A stretch of DNA of 64,000 nt from Streptomyces sp. S465 (GTDB lineage: Bacteria > Actinomycetota > Actinomycetes > Streptomycetales > Streptomycetaceae): positions 6,814,001 through 6,878,000 of the forward strand of contig NZ_CP114036.1 of NCBI RefSeq assembly GCF_026898115.1. Reading direction: 5' to 3'. Under the pieces are notes generated by a model. That model saw only the letters and a list, made by a program, of their open reading frames with translations, was not told the origin of the DNA and made no database searches. This document shows, one piece after another, positions 1 to 8,379 of the stretch. Position 1 is the stretch's first letter; every line of letters begins with the position of its first letter. The position numbers and the translations under genes were made by a program.

Positions 1-300
1 GTGCAGCGAATGCATCATCCCTGGAGTGTCTACGACGTACCTTTCGATGATTTGTCCCATGGTTTTGATCGGCTCCGCGCAGAGCTTCCCAAGCATGACT
101 GGGAGATCGTCAAGGACGGGCCTGATGGAAGTCCAGCGAAAACACCGCAGATCGTCGCTAATTTCACCAGGGATCACTTCTCTGCAGATATCCGACTCCT
201 CGACCAGCGCAAGCACCCTGACGCAACGTCATTGATTGAGGTGACGGTCGTCTCCGACTGCTTCCGCAGTAAGTCGAACGAGACTGGGGAGCCCGGCTGA
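1..300 (+). CDS. Hypothetical protein, probably a C-terminal fragment cut by the window edge
   Basis: An open frame runs from the first base to a TGA at 298-300 and gives 99 residues. The first codon happens to be GTG, but no upstream sequence is available, so the true start is probably outside the window. The product is acidic and mixed alpha/beta in character (for example YDVPFDDLSHGFDRLRAELP), with no membrane segment. I do not recognise the family. Lower GC at codon third positions than in the core genes to the right suggests accessory DNA. It lies left of the ESX-linked genes, and no function can be assigned. Confidence 0.5.
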   Translation: MQRMHHPWSVYDVPFDDLSHGFDRLRAELPKHDWEIVKDGPDGSPAKTPQIVANFTRDHFSADIRLLDQRKHPDATSLIEVTVVSDCFRSKSNETGEPG

Positions 301-551
301 GGGTGCGTCTTCGGGCTGGCAGGCGGGACACTGGCCGACCTGTGCGTCGGCCCTGACCCGTTAGAGCGCGCATCCCGCGACCATGCCTGGCGTTCTTCGC
401 TTAGGCGCCAGGTATCAAACGGCCGGCCGACACGGCTCATCGCCGAAGTCGCTCAGCTCAACATCGGCGAGCACGCCTGCCGTTCCGGGCTGGCGCAACG
501 AGGCTATACCCTCGCGCCGGGCATCCGAGGGTTGCATAATTGGCGCTCACA

Positions 552-1016
552 TCACCTTCGTTGGTTCTCGCCGCCGACAGGGCCCGTATCCTTATAGTGT
601 CCAGTCAATCCGCTGAAGGCGTCTCGGGTGGCTTCGTCGTTTTTGTAGAAAGAGTCACCCGCCTTCTCAAGTAGGTCCTGGAGTGCGGTGCATCGCCCGC
701 TCACGTCGTCCAGGTAGCGCTTCCAAGAGTGGTACAATTCCCGCTCAGCTGCCGCACTGTGTACTCCGTCACCGGTATCAGTACCTGCCTCCAATCCTTT
801 TTGCTCATGTTCCAGCCGGGTCAGCGCTTTCTTGATGTCACTTTTAAGTGAGCCGACAGAGTTCGCGGCCGTTTGCCAAGCAGTTTTCTTGGACTTGAGG
901 CGGCCTTGTCCCTTGGTCTCCCATCCTGCAGGACCGTCAGCGCTTGCCAAATTCATACCGGCATTGGCCGATGCCTGGCGCTTGAAGTGTGCCCACTCTT
1001 CTTCGAAAGCGACCAT
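552..1016 (-). CDS. Small helical hypothetical protein, candidate type VII (ESX) associated protein
   Basis: A 154-residue product on the minus strand. It starts at an ATG preceded by a GGGG-containing ribosome binding site about 7 bases upstream. The sequence is almost entirely helix-forming and polar, with no signal peptide or membrane segment, consistent with two long amphipathic helices (about residues 40-75 and 85-125). It contains isolated Trp residues (W8, W32, W47, W98) but I do not see a clean W-x-G turn, so it is not a textbook WXG100 protein. It sits directly downstream of eccC on the same strand, with a gap of about 220 bp. Small helical proteins beside EccC are often substrates or accessory proteins. 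The ESX role is inferred from context alone. Base composition is clearly less GC-rich than in the neighbouring core genes. Confidence 0.6.
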   Translation of the reverse strand: MVAFEEEWAHFKRQASANAGMNLASADGPAGWETKGQGRLKSKKTAWQTAANSVGSLKSDIKKALTRLEHEQKGLEAGTDTGDGVHSAAAERELYHSWKRYLDDVSGRCTALQDLLEKAGDSFYKNDEATRDAFSGLTGHYKDTGPVGGENQRR

Positions 1017-1240
1017 CGGTCGACTACCCCCTATTCCGGTCTACGTGCACAGTGTCAGATCAGTCGTCAAGCATAGGGTGGTGACATTCCGTTGGGTATA
1101 AGTACTCCTACTCAGTTAGCGTGAGGATCCGCTAGGCCCCCCAAGTTTCGCTTGACGTTTCCAACCTGATGGTCTGTGGCGCTCCCGTCAGCTGGTTCAG
1201 GCTGGCGCACCCACATATCGTGACGCACGTCGAGACACGC

Positions 1241-4200
1241 CTACTCGCTTTCGAACTTTTCGGGCAGCCAGCCCAGTTGGATCAGTGAGGGGCCGCCCCT
1301 GCGGGTGATCAGGGTGCCGCGGCCCGGGGGGAGGCGGCGGGGGCGGGTGGTGCCGAGGAGGTCGCCTTCGGCGGGGTCGCCCGAAAGGATGATGCCCTGG
1401 GCGCCGAGTTCCTTGATGCGTTGCATGAAGGGCTCGTACGAGGAGCGGGAGGCGCCGGCCGTGTTGCGGGCGATGATGAGGCGGACGCCTACGTCGCGGG
1501 CGTAGGGCAGGGCGTTCGTCAGGAAGTCCAGGGGGTTGCCGCCGCTCGTCGCGACCAGTTCGTAGTCGTCGATGAGGATGAAGAACAGAGGGCCGCTCCA
1601 CCAGCTGCGGGTGCGGAGTTGCTGGGGGGTGACGTCCGGGCCGGGGGCTCGGTGTTCCATCAGGGCGCTCAGGGCGTCCATGTGCATGTCCAGTGCCGGG
1701 GCGGCTGGAGCGTATTCCAGGAGGTGGGACTCCGGTACGGCCTCCAGGAGGGTGCGGCGGTAGTCGCCGACGATGATGCGCGCCTCGTCGGGGGTGTAGC
1801 GCTCGGCGATCTGCCGGGCCAGCAGGCGCAGCAGGGAGGTCTTGCCGGATTCGCTTTCGCCGAAGACCACGAAGAAGGGGTCGGTGTCGAAGTTGATGAA
1901 TACCGGCTCCATGCGGTCTTCGTCGATGCCGATCGGCAGGCCGAGGTGCGGGTGTTCGAAGCTCTTGGGGAGCTGATCGGCGGGGAGTTCGCGCGGGAGC
2001 ACGCGGACCTCGGGGGCGCGCGGGCCGGTCCAGTGGGTGTTCACGGCGCGGACCAGGGCGGCTGTCGCGCGGGCGGAGCCGGTCGGTGCCGGCCAGGTCG
2101 GCTCCGGTCCGGTTGATCCCGGTCCGGTTGATCCCGGTCCGGTCGGCATCGGTACCGGCGTGGGGGAGGCGGCCGGGGCGGCCGTGGCCGGCTCTGTCGA
2201 CGGATGCGCGTCGGTCGTTGGTCCGTCCGCCTCCGCCCGTAGGGCGCCGTCGGCCCGCGGCTGCGCGGCCAGGAAGTGGAGCCGTTCGGGGATCTGGCCG
2301 CGGCCCGGTACGCCGACGGGGACGTTGGCTGCGACCTTACGGTCGAAGTCGGAGTCCAGGGGGTCGCCGAGACGGAGTTCCAGACGGTTCATGAACTGGT
2401 CTTTCAGCGCCGCCCGTACCTCCATGTACCGGGTGGCCGACAGCACCAGGTGGACGCCATGGCCCAGCCCCCGCGTCGCGAGGTCCATGACGATGCCCTC
2501 GAACAGCTCGTACTCCTGCTTGAAGGTGCCCCAGCCGTCGATGACCAAGAAGACATCTCCCCGGACCTCGTCGGGGAGTTCGCCCGCCGCCCGCCGCTTG
2601 CGGTAGGTGGCGATGGAGTCGATGCCGTACGTGCGGAAGAGCTCTTCGCGATGGGTCAGCACGCCGGTGACCTCGGCGATCGTACGGCGCACCCGGTCCG
2701 GGTCGAGACGTGTGGCCACTCCGCCGACATGGGGCAGGTCCGCGATCGCGCTCAGGCCCCCGCCGCCGAAGTCCAGGCAGTAGAACTGCACCTCGTGCGG
2801 GGTGTGGGTCAGGGCGAAGGATGCGATGAGCGTGCGCAGCAGGCTGGATTTACCGGACTGTGGGCCGCCCACCACCAGCAGATGGCCCGCGGCGTCCGAG
2901 AAGTCGCGGTAGAGGATCTCGCGGCGCTGCTCGAAGGGCTTGTCGACCAGCCCGACCGGGACCACCAGCCCGCCCGAACCGGCGTAGTCCGGCGGATGCA
3001 GACCACGCGCCGGCGAGACGGCCAGCGGGGGCAGCAGTTCGTCGAGGGCGGGGGAGGTGTCCAAGGGCGGGGGCCACACCTCGTGCGCGGCCGGACCCTG
3101 ATCCTCCAGCCGCCGGACGATGACGTCCAGCACGGTGTCCGACCGCGCGTCGTCCGTGAGACCCGGAGCGGCGGAGGGGGCGGGCGCGGAGTAGGACAGG
3201 GGCACCGGAGCGGCCGTGAACAGTGCCGGTCGGCGGTCCAGCCGCAGTGAGCCGCCCGATCCGTCGTCCGTCAGCGGCTCGGCGGTGCGGTACGGACCCG
3301 AGACGTATGCCGCCTTGAAGCGCACCATCTCGTCCGTACCGAATTTCAGATAGCCGGAGCCGGGCAGCGACGGCAAATGGTGGGCGTCCGGCACGCCCAG
3401 CACGGCGCGCGACTCCGTGGCGGAGAAGGTGCGCAGACCGAGTCGGTACGACAGATAGGTGTCCAGACCGCGGAGCCGCCCCTCCTCCAGCCGCTGGGTG
3501 GCCAGCAGCAGATGGACGCCGAGCGACCGGCCGATGCGGCCGATCTGGAGGAACATCTCGATGAAGTCGGGTTTGGCGCTCAGCAGTTCGCTGAACTCAT
3601 CGATGATCAGGACGAGGGAGGGGAGCGGCTCCAGCGGCGCACCCGCGGTCCGCGCCCGTTCGTAGTCGTGGACGTTGGCGTAGTTGCCCGCCGCGCGCAG
3701 CAGCTCCTGGCGGCGTTGCAGCTCGCCCCGGATCGAGTCCTCCATGCGGTCCACGAGCGTGAGGTCGTCCGCGAGGTTGGTGATGACCGCCGAGACATGG
3801 GGCAGGCCGGCCATGCCAGTGAAGGTGGCACCGCCCTTGAAGTCCGCGAGGACGAAGTTGAGCTGCGCGGAGGAGTGGGTGACGGCGAGGGCCAGGACCA
3901 GCGTGCGCAGCAGCTCGGACTTTCCCGACCCGGTCGCACCCACGCACAGACCGTGCGGGCCCATCCCGCCCTGTGCCGCCTCCTTCAGGTCGAGCATCAC
4001 CGGTTCGCCGTCTTCGCCGACGCCGATGGGGACGCGTAACCGCTCGCTCACCATGCGGGGCCGCCAGGTACGGGCCACGTCCACGGAGGCCGCGTCGCCG
4101 AGGTCCAGCAGATCGGTGAAGTCCAGCTCGGCCAGGAGCGGCTCGTCGTTGTCCCCGGCGCCGACGCGCAGTGGCGCGAGCTGGCGGGCCAGGGCCTCGG

Positions 4201-5518
4201 CCGCCGCCACGGAGAGCACGTCCGGCTCGCCCTCGTAGACCAGTCCGGCGGCGGACTCCAGGAACAGCCTTCCGGGGCGTACGTCGATCGACAGGCTGCC
4301 GCGCAGCTCGTCCAGTTCGCCCGGCACCACCTCGGCGACCGTGACGCCCTGGATGCCGTCCGCGCCGGCCAGCAGGGAGTCCGGCGGGACGGTGCCGCCG
4401 TCCAGCACGACGAGAAGGTGGGGGGCGTCCAGGACCGGCGGCCCGTCGGGGTCGAACCGGGGGCGCTCGGCGAGCGAGCGGCCGGGACTCCCCAAGCCGT
4501 CCGAGCCGCCGGGGCCACCCAAGCCGCCCGGACCGCCGAAGCCGCCCGGACCGCCGAAGCCGCCCGGACCGCCGAAGCCGCCCGGACCGCCGAAGCCGCC
4601 CGGCCCGTCCGTTCCGCCCGCCCTGACGGCGCCGTTCACCGCCAACAACTCCTCCAGCTCGCCCGCGTCCCGGCAGAACAGCCGCCGGGTGCCCGCCCCG
4701 TCCAGCGTTCCGGGGACTTGGGAGTGCGGCAGCCACTTCGTCCATTCCCAGCGCTCGACCGCCTCCCGGCCGTCCGCCAGGACCGCGACGGCCAGGTCCT
4801 CCGGCGAGTGGAGGGTGACCAGCTGGCACACCAGCGCGCGTGCCGTGCCCTGGGCCGTGGCCGGGTCGCCGGACACCGTGAAGTGGTAGAAGCGGCGCAA
4901 CGACACCGCGACCGGCAGCCCGTCCACCGCGCCGTGCAGCATCAGGAACCTCTGCATCGCACCCGCCGTCAGCGGCTCCAGCTCCTCGATCAACGCCGTG
5001 GTGGGGGCCACCAGAGGCGTCGACAGCTGCTGGGGCCCGACACCGATGCGGACCTGGCCGAAGTCCTCGTCGCCGACCCGGCGTTCCCACACCCGGCTGC
5101 CCTCGGCGGCCACCGCCCAGAGCTGGTCGGGCGCGGGATGCAGATAGTGCAGCACCTCGAGCTGCGCGCGGGCCGTACGGTGGACACCGCTGCGCATCTG
5201 CGCGAGGTACTTCAGGTAGTCGCGGCGCAGGCCCGCCGCCCGGCCCTCCGTGCCGCGCCGGAAACGCACGATCTGGGCGACGACGGTCGCGAGGGCCGAG
5301 GCCAGCATCATCCAGCCCATGACGCGCATGAACGGACCCGCGCCCGAGTTGAAGAAGTAGACCATCGACCCGCCCATGCCGAGCAGGGGCACCAACTGGG
5401 TCAGCAGACTTTGCCGTTCGTCGCGCGGCAGCTCGGGGGGCGCGCTCAGTTCGACTTCGTCCGTGGGCACGGTCGGCGGCAGCGCCCGGGGCGGACGCTT
5501 GACGACAATCTGGCTCAC
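1241..5518 (-). CDS. eccC: Type VII secretion system ATPase EccC (three FtsK/SpoIIIE domains)
   Basis: A 1425-residue membrane ATPase that drives export in ESX/type VII secretion. I place the start at the GTG at 5518, because the protein then begins SQIVVKRPPRALPP, the usual EccC N-terminus, with a purine-rich site upstream; an in-frame ATG lies at 5629. A hydrophobic stretch at about residues 50-95 should anchor it in the membrane. Three P-loops are visible: GATGSGKS near residue 527, GGPQSGKS near 884 and GESESGKT near 1219. Each has a Walker B-like segment (LVLIIDEF, VFLVIDGW, FFILIDDY). A Gly-rich GFGGPG repeat interrupts the region before ATPase 1, and a Pro/Thr/Gly-rich linker separates ATPases 2 and 3. 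Leu494 is encoded by TTA (4037-4039), so translation should depend on the bldA tRNA. EccB, EccD, EccE and mycosin are not in the window; they may lie to the left. Confidence 0.93.
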   Translation of the reverse strand: MSQIVVKRPPRALPPTVPTDEVELSAPPELPRDERQSLLTQLVPLLGMGGSMVYFFNSGAGPFMRVMGWMMLASALATVVAQIVRFRRGTEGRAAGLRRDYLKYLAQMRSGVHRTARAQLEVLHYLHPAPDQLWAVAAEGSRVWERRVGDEDFGQVRIGVGPQQLSTPLVAPTTALIEELEPLTAGAMQRFLMLHGAVDGLPVAVSLRRFYHFTVSGDPATAQGTARALVCQLVTLHSPEDLAVAVLADGREAVERWEWTKWLPHSQVPGTLDGAGTRRLFCRDAGELEELLAVNGAVRAGGTDGPGGFGGPGGFGGPGGFGGPGGFGGPGGLGGPGGSDGLGSPGRSLAERPRFDPDGPPVLDAPHLLVVLDGGTVPPDSLLAGADGIQGVTVAEVVPGELDELRGSLSIDVRPGRLFLESAAGLVYEGEPDVLSVAAAEALARQLAPLRVGAGDNDEPLLAELDFTDLLDLGDAASVDVARTWRPRMVSERLRVPIGVGEDGEPVMLDLKEAAQGGMGPHGLCVGATGSGKSELLRTLVLALAVTHSSAQLNFVLADFKGGATFTGMAGLPHVSAVITNLADDLTLVDRMEDSIRGELQRRQELLRAAGNYANVHDYERARTAGAPLEPLPSLVLIIDEFSELLSAKPDFIEMFLQIGRIGRSLGVHLLLATQRLEEGRLRGLDTYLSYRLGLRTFSATESRAVLGVPDAHHLPSLPGSGYLKFGTDEMVRFKAAYVSGPYRTAEPLTDDGSGGSLRLDRRPALFTAAPVPLSYSAPAPSAAPGLTDDARSDTVLDVIVRRLEDQGPAAHEVWPPPLDTSPALDELLPPLAVSPARGLHPPDYAGSGGLVVPVGLVDKPFEQRREILYRDFSDAAGHLLVVGGPQSGKSSLLRTLIASFALTHTPHEVQFYCLDFGGGGLSAIADLPHVGGVATRLDPDRVRRTIAEVTGVLTHREELFRTYGIDSIATYRKRRAAGELPDEVRGDVFLVIDGWGTFKQEYELFEGIVMDLATRGLGHGVHLVLSATRYMEVRAALKDQFMNRLELRLGDPLDSDFDRKVAANVPVGVPGRGQIPERLHFLAAQPRADGALRAEADGPTTDAHPSTEPATAAPAASPTPVPMPTGPGSTGPGSTGPEPTWPAPTGSARATAALVRAVNTHWTGPRAPEVRVLPRELPADQLPKSFEHPHLGLPIGIDEDRMEPVFINFDTDPFFVVFGESESGKTSLLRLLARQIAERYTPDEARIIVGDYRRTLLEAVPESHLLEYAPAAPALDMHMDALSALMEHRAPGPDVTPQQLRTRSWWSGPLFFILIDDYELVATSGGNPLDFLTNALPYARDVGVRLIIARNTAGASRSSYEPFMQRIKELGAQGIILSGDPAEGDLLGTTRPRRLPPGRGTLITRRGGPSLIQLGWLPEKFESE
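4521..4603. repeat. 18-bp tandem repeat inside eccC (about 4.6 copies)
   Basis: Four identical, directly abutting 18-bp units beginning AAGCCGCCCGGACC, followed by a partial fifth copy, encode a GFGGPG hexapeptide array on the minus strand at about residues 305-333 of EccC. Degenerate units continue on both sides. The array lies in a loop between the N-terminal region and the first ATPase domain. Exact identity of the units at the DNA level points to recent slippage expansion, so copy number probably varies between strains. Confidence 0.9.
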
Positions 5519-5842
5519 CGGGCGGTCAGTCCCCCTTCTGCGGTCTCCCGTGCTGGGAGCGAGATTTTCCAAGGCGTCGCTCGATACTCCGGCGACGCGA
5601 TCCCCCGAACTCGGTGAGCCTACCGACACGTGCTGTCACCATGCGGTGCCGCCTCGGCGTGTCGTGAGCATGAACAGGAAATCGTCACGCGCCAAGGTGG
5701 GTTCCCGGGTGGGTCCCTGCGTCGTGCGGCCACGGATCCGGGGGCCGGGGACGGAGCGTCCGGTGATACAAAGATTTCCTGCTCCCGGAAGGTCTTCGCC
5801 CAGCGGGGTCTTCCAACGGACTCGCCGAAGAGGTAAGTGCTG
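5519..5842. other. Divergent intergenic region between eccC and the propeller gene
   Basis: These 324 bases separate two divergently transcribed genes and must hold both promoters. I see no convincing coding frame. The only clear element is the ribosome binding site GAAGAGG at 5827-5833 for the rightward gene. An A/T-richer patch around 5765-5780 (GATACAAAGATTT) is a possible rightward promoter -10 area, but no good -35 partner can be named. Purine-rich sequence just upstream of 5518 serves eccC. Confidence 0.5.
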
Positions 5843-7681
5843 ATGTCTCAGCCACCCCAGCCCCCCGACCAGCCACCCTCCGGCGGTTTCGGCGCGCCCC
5901 AGGAACCCGGTCAGGGCGGTGAGCCTGCCGCGGACGGCTTCGGCGCGCCGGCGCGACGTCCGGCCCCGCCCGTTCCGCCGGTGCCGCCTGCCCCGCCCTC
6001 CGTACCTCCGGCGGTCCCCCCGAACGGGCATGTCCCGCCGCAGATATGGGACACCGGCGCGCTGCCGGCAGGCCCGTCCGCGGCGCCCGGTGTGCCCGCC
6101 CCTCCCCCGACCGCACCCGCCAACCCGTACGCACAGAATCCGTACGGGCAGAACCCGTACGCCTCAGGGCCGGCAGGGCCGGGGTACGGCACCTTTCCGT
6201 CCCAGGGCGTCCCACCCGAGGGCGTGCCGCCCCAGGGCGGAGGCGGCGGGGGCAGGAAGCGCAAGGCCGTCGTCATCGCGGTAGCGGCGGCGGTGCTGCT
6301 GGCGGCAGCCGGCGGGGTCTACGCGGCCGTGAGCGGCGGTGACGACGGCAAGAAGCCCACCGCCGCCTCGACGACTACGCCAGCCGGTCAGAAGCGGCAG
6401 GACCCGACCTCCGGGCCGACCGGAAGCGGCGGCAGCGCCGGCGGACGTGAGCCGGGAGGACCTGAGAGCGACCCCAACGATGTGCGCCGGCCCGGCGAGG
6501 CGAAGGTCCTCTACCAGACACCCGCGCCCGAGCTGTCCAGGCGGAGCGTCGACGTGCCCGGCTTCTGGGTGATGAAGGGCTATGTGGTCAAGGCGGTCGA
6601 GGACAAGATCGTCGCGTACAAGGACGACGGCACGAGGAAGTGGACGCTCTCCCTGCCCAAGGCCGTCTGCGCGGCGCCCAACTCCACGACCGCGGGCAAG
6701 GTCGTGATTGCCTACGAAGGCCATGGCAAGGACTCCTGTAGCCGACTGGCCCTGATCGACCTGGACAAGGGGACCAAGCTCTGGGACCACGACGCTCCGG
6801 AGGCGGACTCCTACGGCGGCGGTTACAGCAGTATGGGCATGGCACAGAGCGGCGATCTCGTCGGCATGTCCTGGATGGGCGGGTCGGCCGTCATCAAAGT
6901 CGGCGACGGTAAGGAGGTCGCCGTCGAGAAGCCGAGCCCGAGCTGCTCCGTCGATGGCTACGCGGGAGGGAAGGCGCTGCTGCGCACCTACTCCTGTAGC
7001 AATGGCCCGGCCAAGCTGCAACGGGTGACGTCGAGCGGCGCGATCAAATGGACCTACGTCGTCCGTAAGGGCTACAAGGTCGACAAGATCTTCTCCACCA
7101 GCCCCGTCGTGATCGCCCTCAGCGACGAGAACCGTACGTCCGGCGGCATCCTGGCCATCTCGGACAGTGGCAAGGAGCGGTCGGCCCTGGCCCTGGGCAA
7201 GCAGTCCTATCAGCCGCTGTGCGAAGCGGACCTCTTCGGCACCAATGTGGCGGGCTGTCAGGGGGTCGCCGCCTCCGCCGACACCTTCTACCTGCCCACC
7301 GAGATGACCCAGGAGAGCGATGGAAGCTCGATGAGCGAGATCCACGCCTTCGACCTGGACAGCGGGAAGAGGAAGTGGGCGGCGAAGGTGGACGGCCGGA
7401 TGCTGCTTCCGCTGAGTGCGGACGGTAAGAACCTGATCGCCTACGAGGAGCCCTCGTCCGAGGCGGCCGGCCTGGTCGTGAGCATCGGACCGGATGGCGG
7501 TGAGCCGAAGACCCTGCTGCGGCTGCCCCGAGCCACCCGTGACGCGGAGAACGGTTTCTACTCCGCCACCCACGAGTACCGGAACGGCAATTTCTACGTC
7601 GCCTCGAACCGGGTCACCGGCACCGACAGCACCGATGGCACCAGCGAGAAGCTCATCATGGCTTTCGGCCCCTGGAGCTGA
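5843..7681 (+). CDS. Membrane-anchored PQQ-type beta-propeller protein with Pro-rich cytoplasmic tail
   Basis: A 612-residue protein. The ATG at 5843 is preferred because AGAGG lies 9 bases upstream; an in-frame GTG at 5837 would be too close. Residues 1-135 are Pro/Gly-rich with an NPYAQNPYGQNPY repeat. A basic KRK cluster leads into one transmembrane helix at about 141-160. Then comes a Thr/Ser/Gly linker and a domain of about 430 residues with repeated blades of the type DxxSGKRKWAAKV and DDGTRKWTLSL, as in PQQ-like/WD-type propellers. The propeller should be outside the membrane. It lacks the kinase domain present in the next genes and lacks the S-R-R motif they share. No PQQ-binding enzyme function is implied. 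Its place between eccC and the kinase-propeller operon suggests an ESX- or envelope-related role, by context only. Confidence 0.85.
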   Translation: MSQPPQPPDQPPSGGFGAPQEPGQGGEPAADGFGAPARRPAPPVPPVPPAPPSVPPAVPPNGHVPPQIWDTGALPAGPSAAPGVPAPPPTAPANPYAQNPYGQNPYASGPAGPGYGTFPSQGVPPEGVPPQGGGGGGRKRKAVVIAVAAAVLLAAAGGVYAAVSGGDDGKKPTAASTTTPAGQKRQDPTSGPTGSGGSAGGREPGGPESDPNDVRRPGEAKVLYQTPAPELSRRSVDVPGFWVMKGYVVKAVEDKIVAYKDDGTRKWTLSLPKAVCAAPNSTTAGKVVIAYEGHGKDSCSRLALIDLDKGTKLWDHDAPEADSYGGGYSSMGMAQSGDLVGMSWMGGSAVIKVGDGKEVAVEKPSPSCSVDGYAGGKALLRTYSCSNGPAKLQRVTSSGAIKWTYVVRKGYKVDKIFSTSPVVIALSDENRTSGGILAISDSGKERSALALGKQSYQPLCEADLFGTNVAGCQGVAASADTFYLPTEMTQESDGSSMSEIHAFDLDSGKRKWAAKVDGRMLLPLSADGKNLIAYEEPSSEAAGLVVSIGPDGGEPKTLLRLPRATRDAENGFYSATHEYRNGNFYVASNRVTGTDSTDGTSEKLIMAFGPWS

Positions 7682-7739
7682 GCCGCACGCCGAACGCCGA
7701 ATGCCGACGGCTGACGGCTGACGGATGGGCGGATGGGCG

Positions 7740-7773
7740 GATGGGGCGGGCCCCGGCCGGGGCCCGCCCCATC
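7740..7773. terminator. 34-bp perfect palindrome, likely bidirectional terminator
   Basis: GATGGGGCGGGCCCCGG is followed immediately by its exact reverse complement, giving a 17-bp stem with no spare loop bases. It lies between the convergent ends of the propeller gene and the DUF397 gene, where a terminator serving both strands is expected. There is no U-tract, which is common in Streptomyces. It is preceded by short tandem GGATGGGC units. Confidence 0.8.
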
Positions 7774-7800
7774 GCTCACGCCGATGGACCGCTCGCGCTC

Positions 7801-8031
7801 CTAGCGCAGATCGAACTCGCCGTCCCGCGCCCCCAGCACAAAGGCCCGCCATTCGGCCTCCGTGTAGCGCAGCACCGTCTCCGGGTCGGCGGAATTCCGC
7901 ATGGCCACCGCCCCGTTCGGCAGATAGGCGATCTCCACCCGGTCTTCGGAGGTGCTGCCAGGTGCGCTGAGCCACTCGGCACCGGAGATGTCGAGGGCGT
8001 ACAGCTCTTCCTTCTCTTTGGCGTCGGCCAC
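7801..8031 (-). CDS. DUF397 family protein
   Basis: A 76-residue protein with the DUF397 pattern: W in SGAEWLSAPGS, a VEIAYLPNGAVAMRNSADP core and the closing WRAFVLGARDGEFD. I choose the GTG at 8031 because GAAGGGG lies about 10 bases upstream and the longer frame (to 8352) adds only low-complexity sequence. DUF397 proteins in Streptomyces are usually encoded beside a helix-turn-helix (XRE) regulator and act with it in development or antibiotic control. No such partner is present here, so this copy is orphaned or acts in trans. It is transcribed convergently with the propeller gene and divergently from the kinase operon. Confidence 0.85.
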   Translation of the reverse strand: MADAKEKEELYALDISGAEWLSAPGSTSEDRVEIAYLPNGAVAMRNSADPETVLRYTEAEWRAFVLGARDGEFDLR

Positions 8032-8184
8032 TTGTGGAGAACCCCTTCGGATACCGCGGAAACCATCCCGCCCGGCCTTGGGCGGGAGGCGAGGGCGGGC
8101 CACTGCGCCCGGACTCCCGCCATGTCCGACAGTGTTGTCCACCACGGGTGGGGCGGCAATCGAACACGGCGACAAAGGCCCCGG

Positions 8185-8190
8185 TAGGGT
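8185..8190 (+). promoter_or_regulatory. Candidate -10 element (TAGGGT) for the kinase-propeller operon
   Basis: TAGGGT fits the actinobacterial -10 pattern TANNNT. A weak -35-like TCGAAC lies about 19 bases upstream at 8160-8165. It precedes a small leader frame (ATG 8254) and the first fusion gene (GTG 8367). It is the best candidate in the 335-bp gap between DUF397 and the operon. Inferred by eye. Confidence 0.4.
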
Positions 8191-8253
8191 GGCCGCCGCG
8201 CGCATGACGCGGGCGGGCGATCCGACGGATCCAAGGCAAGGGGGGCCTTCCGC

Positions 8254-8379
8254 ATGAGCATGGATGACGGCTCGCACGGAGCCGGAGCGGCAGCTGAGAC
8301 CGTCCGTCCCGGCGGCCCGGGACGCCCAGGTCGTCCGGGCCGCTCCCGTCATCGCGGGAGGCGTGTGTGGAGCCGCTGA
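8254..8379 (+). CDS. Candidate 41-residue leader ORF overlapping the first pseudokinase gene
   Basis: An ATG at 8254 has a good ribosome binding site (AAGGGGG, 8238-8244, about 9 bases upstream). It opens a frame of 41 codons, beginning MSMDDGSHGAGAAAETVRP and ending Gly/Arg-rich, with its TGA at 8377-8379. It runs 13 bases into the next gene, whose GTG is at 8367, so translation of the two could be coupled. No family is recognised. It may instead be a non-coding leader, or an N-terminal extension lost by frameshift. Protein-level support is absent. Confidence 0.35.
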   Translation: MSMDDGSHGAGAAAETVRPGGPGRPGRPGRSRHRGRRVWSR

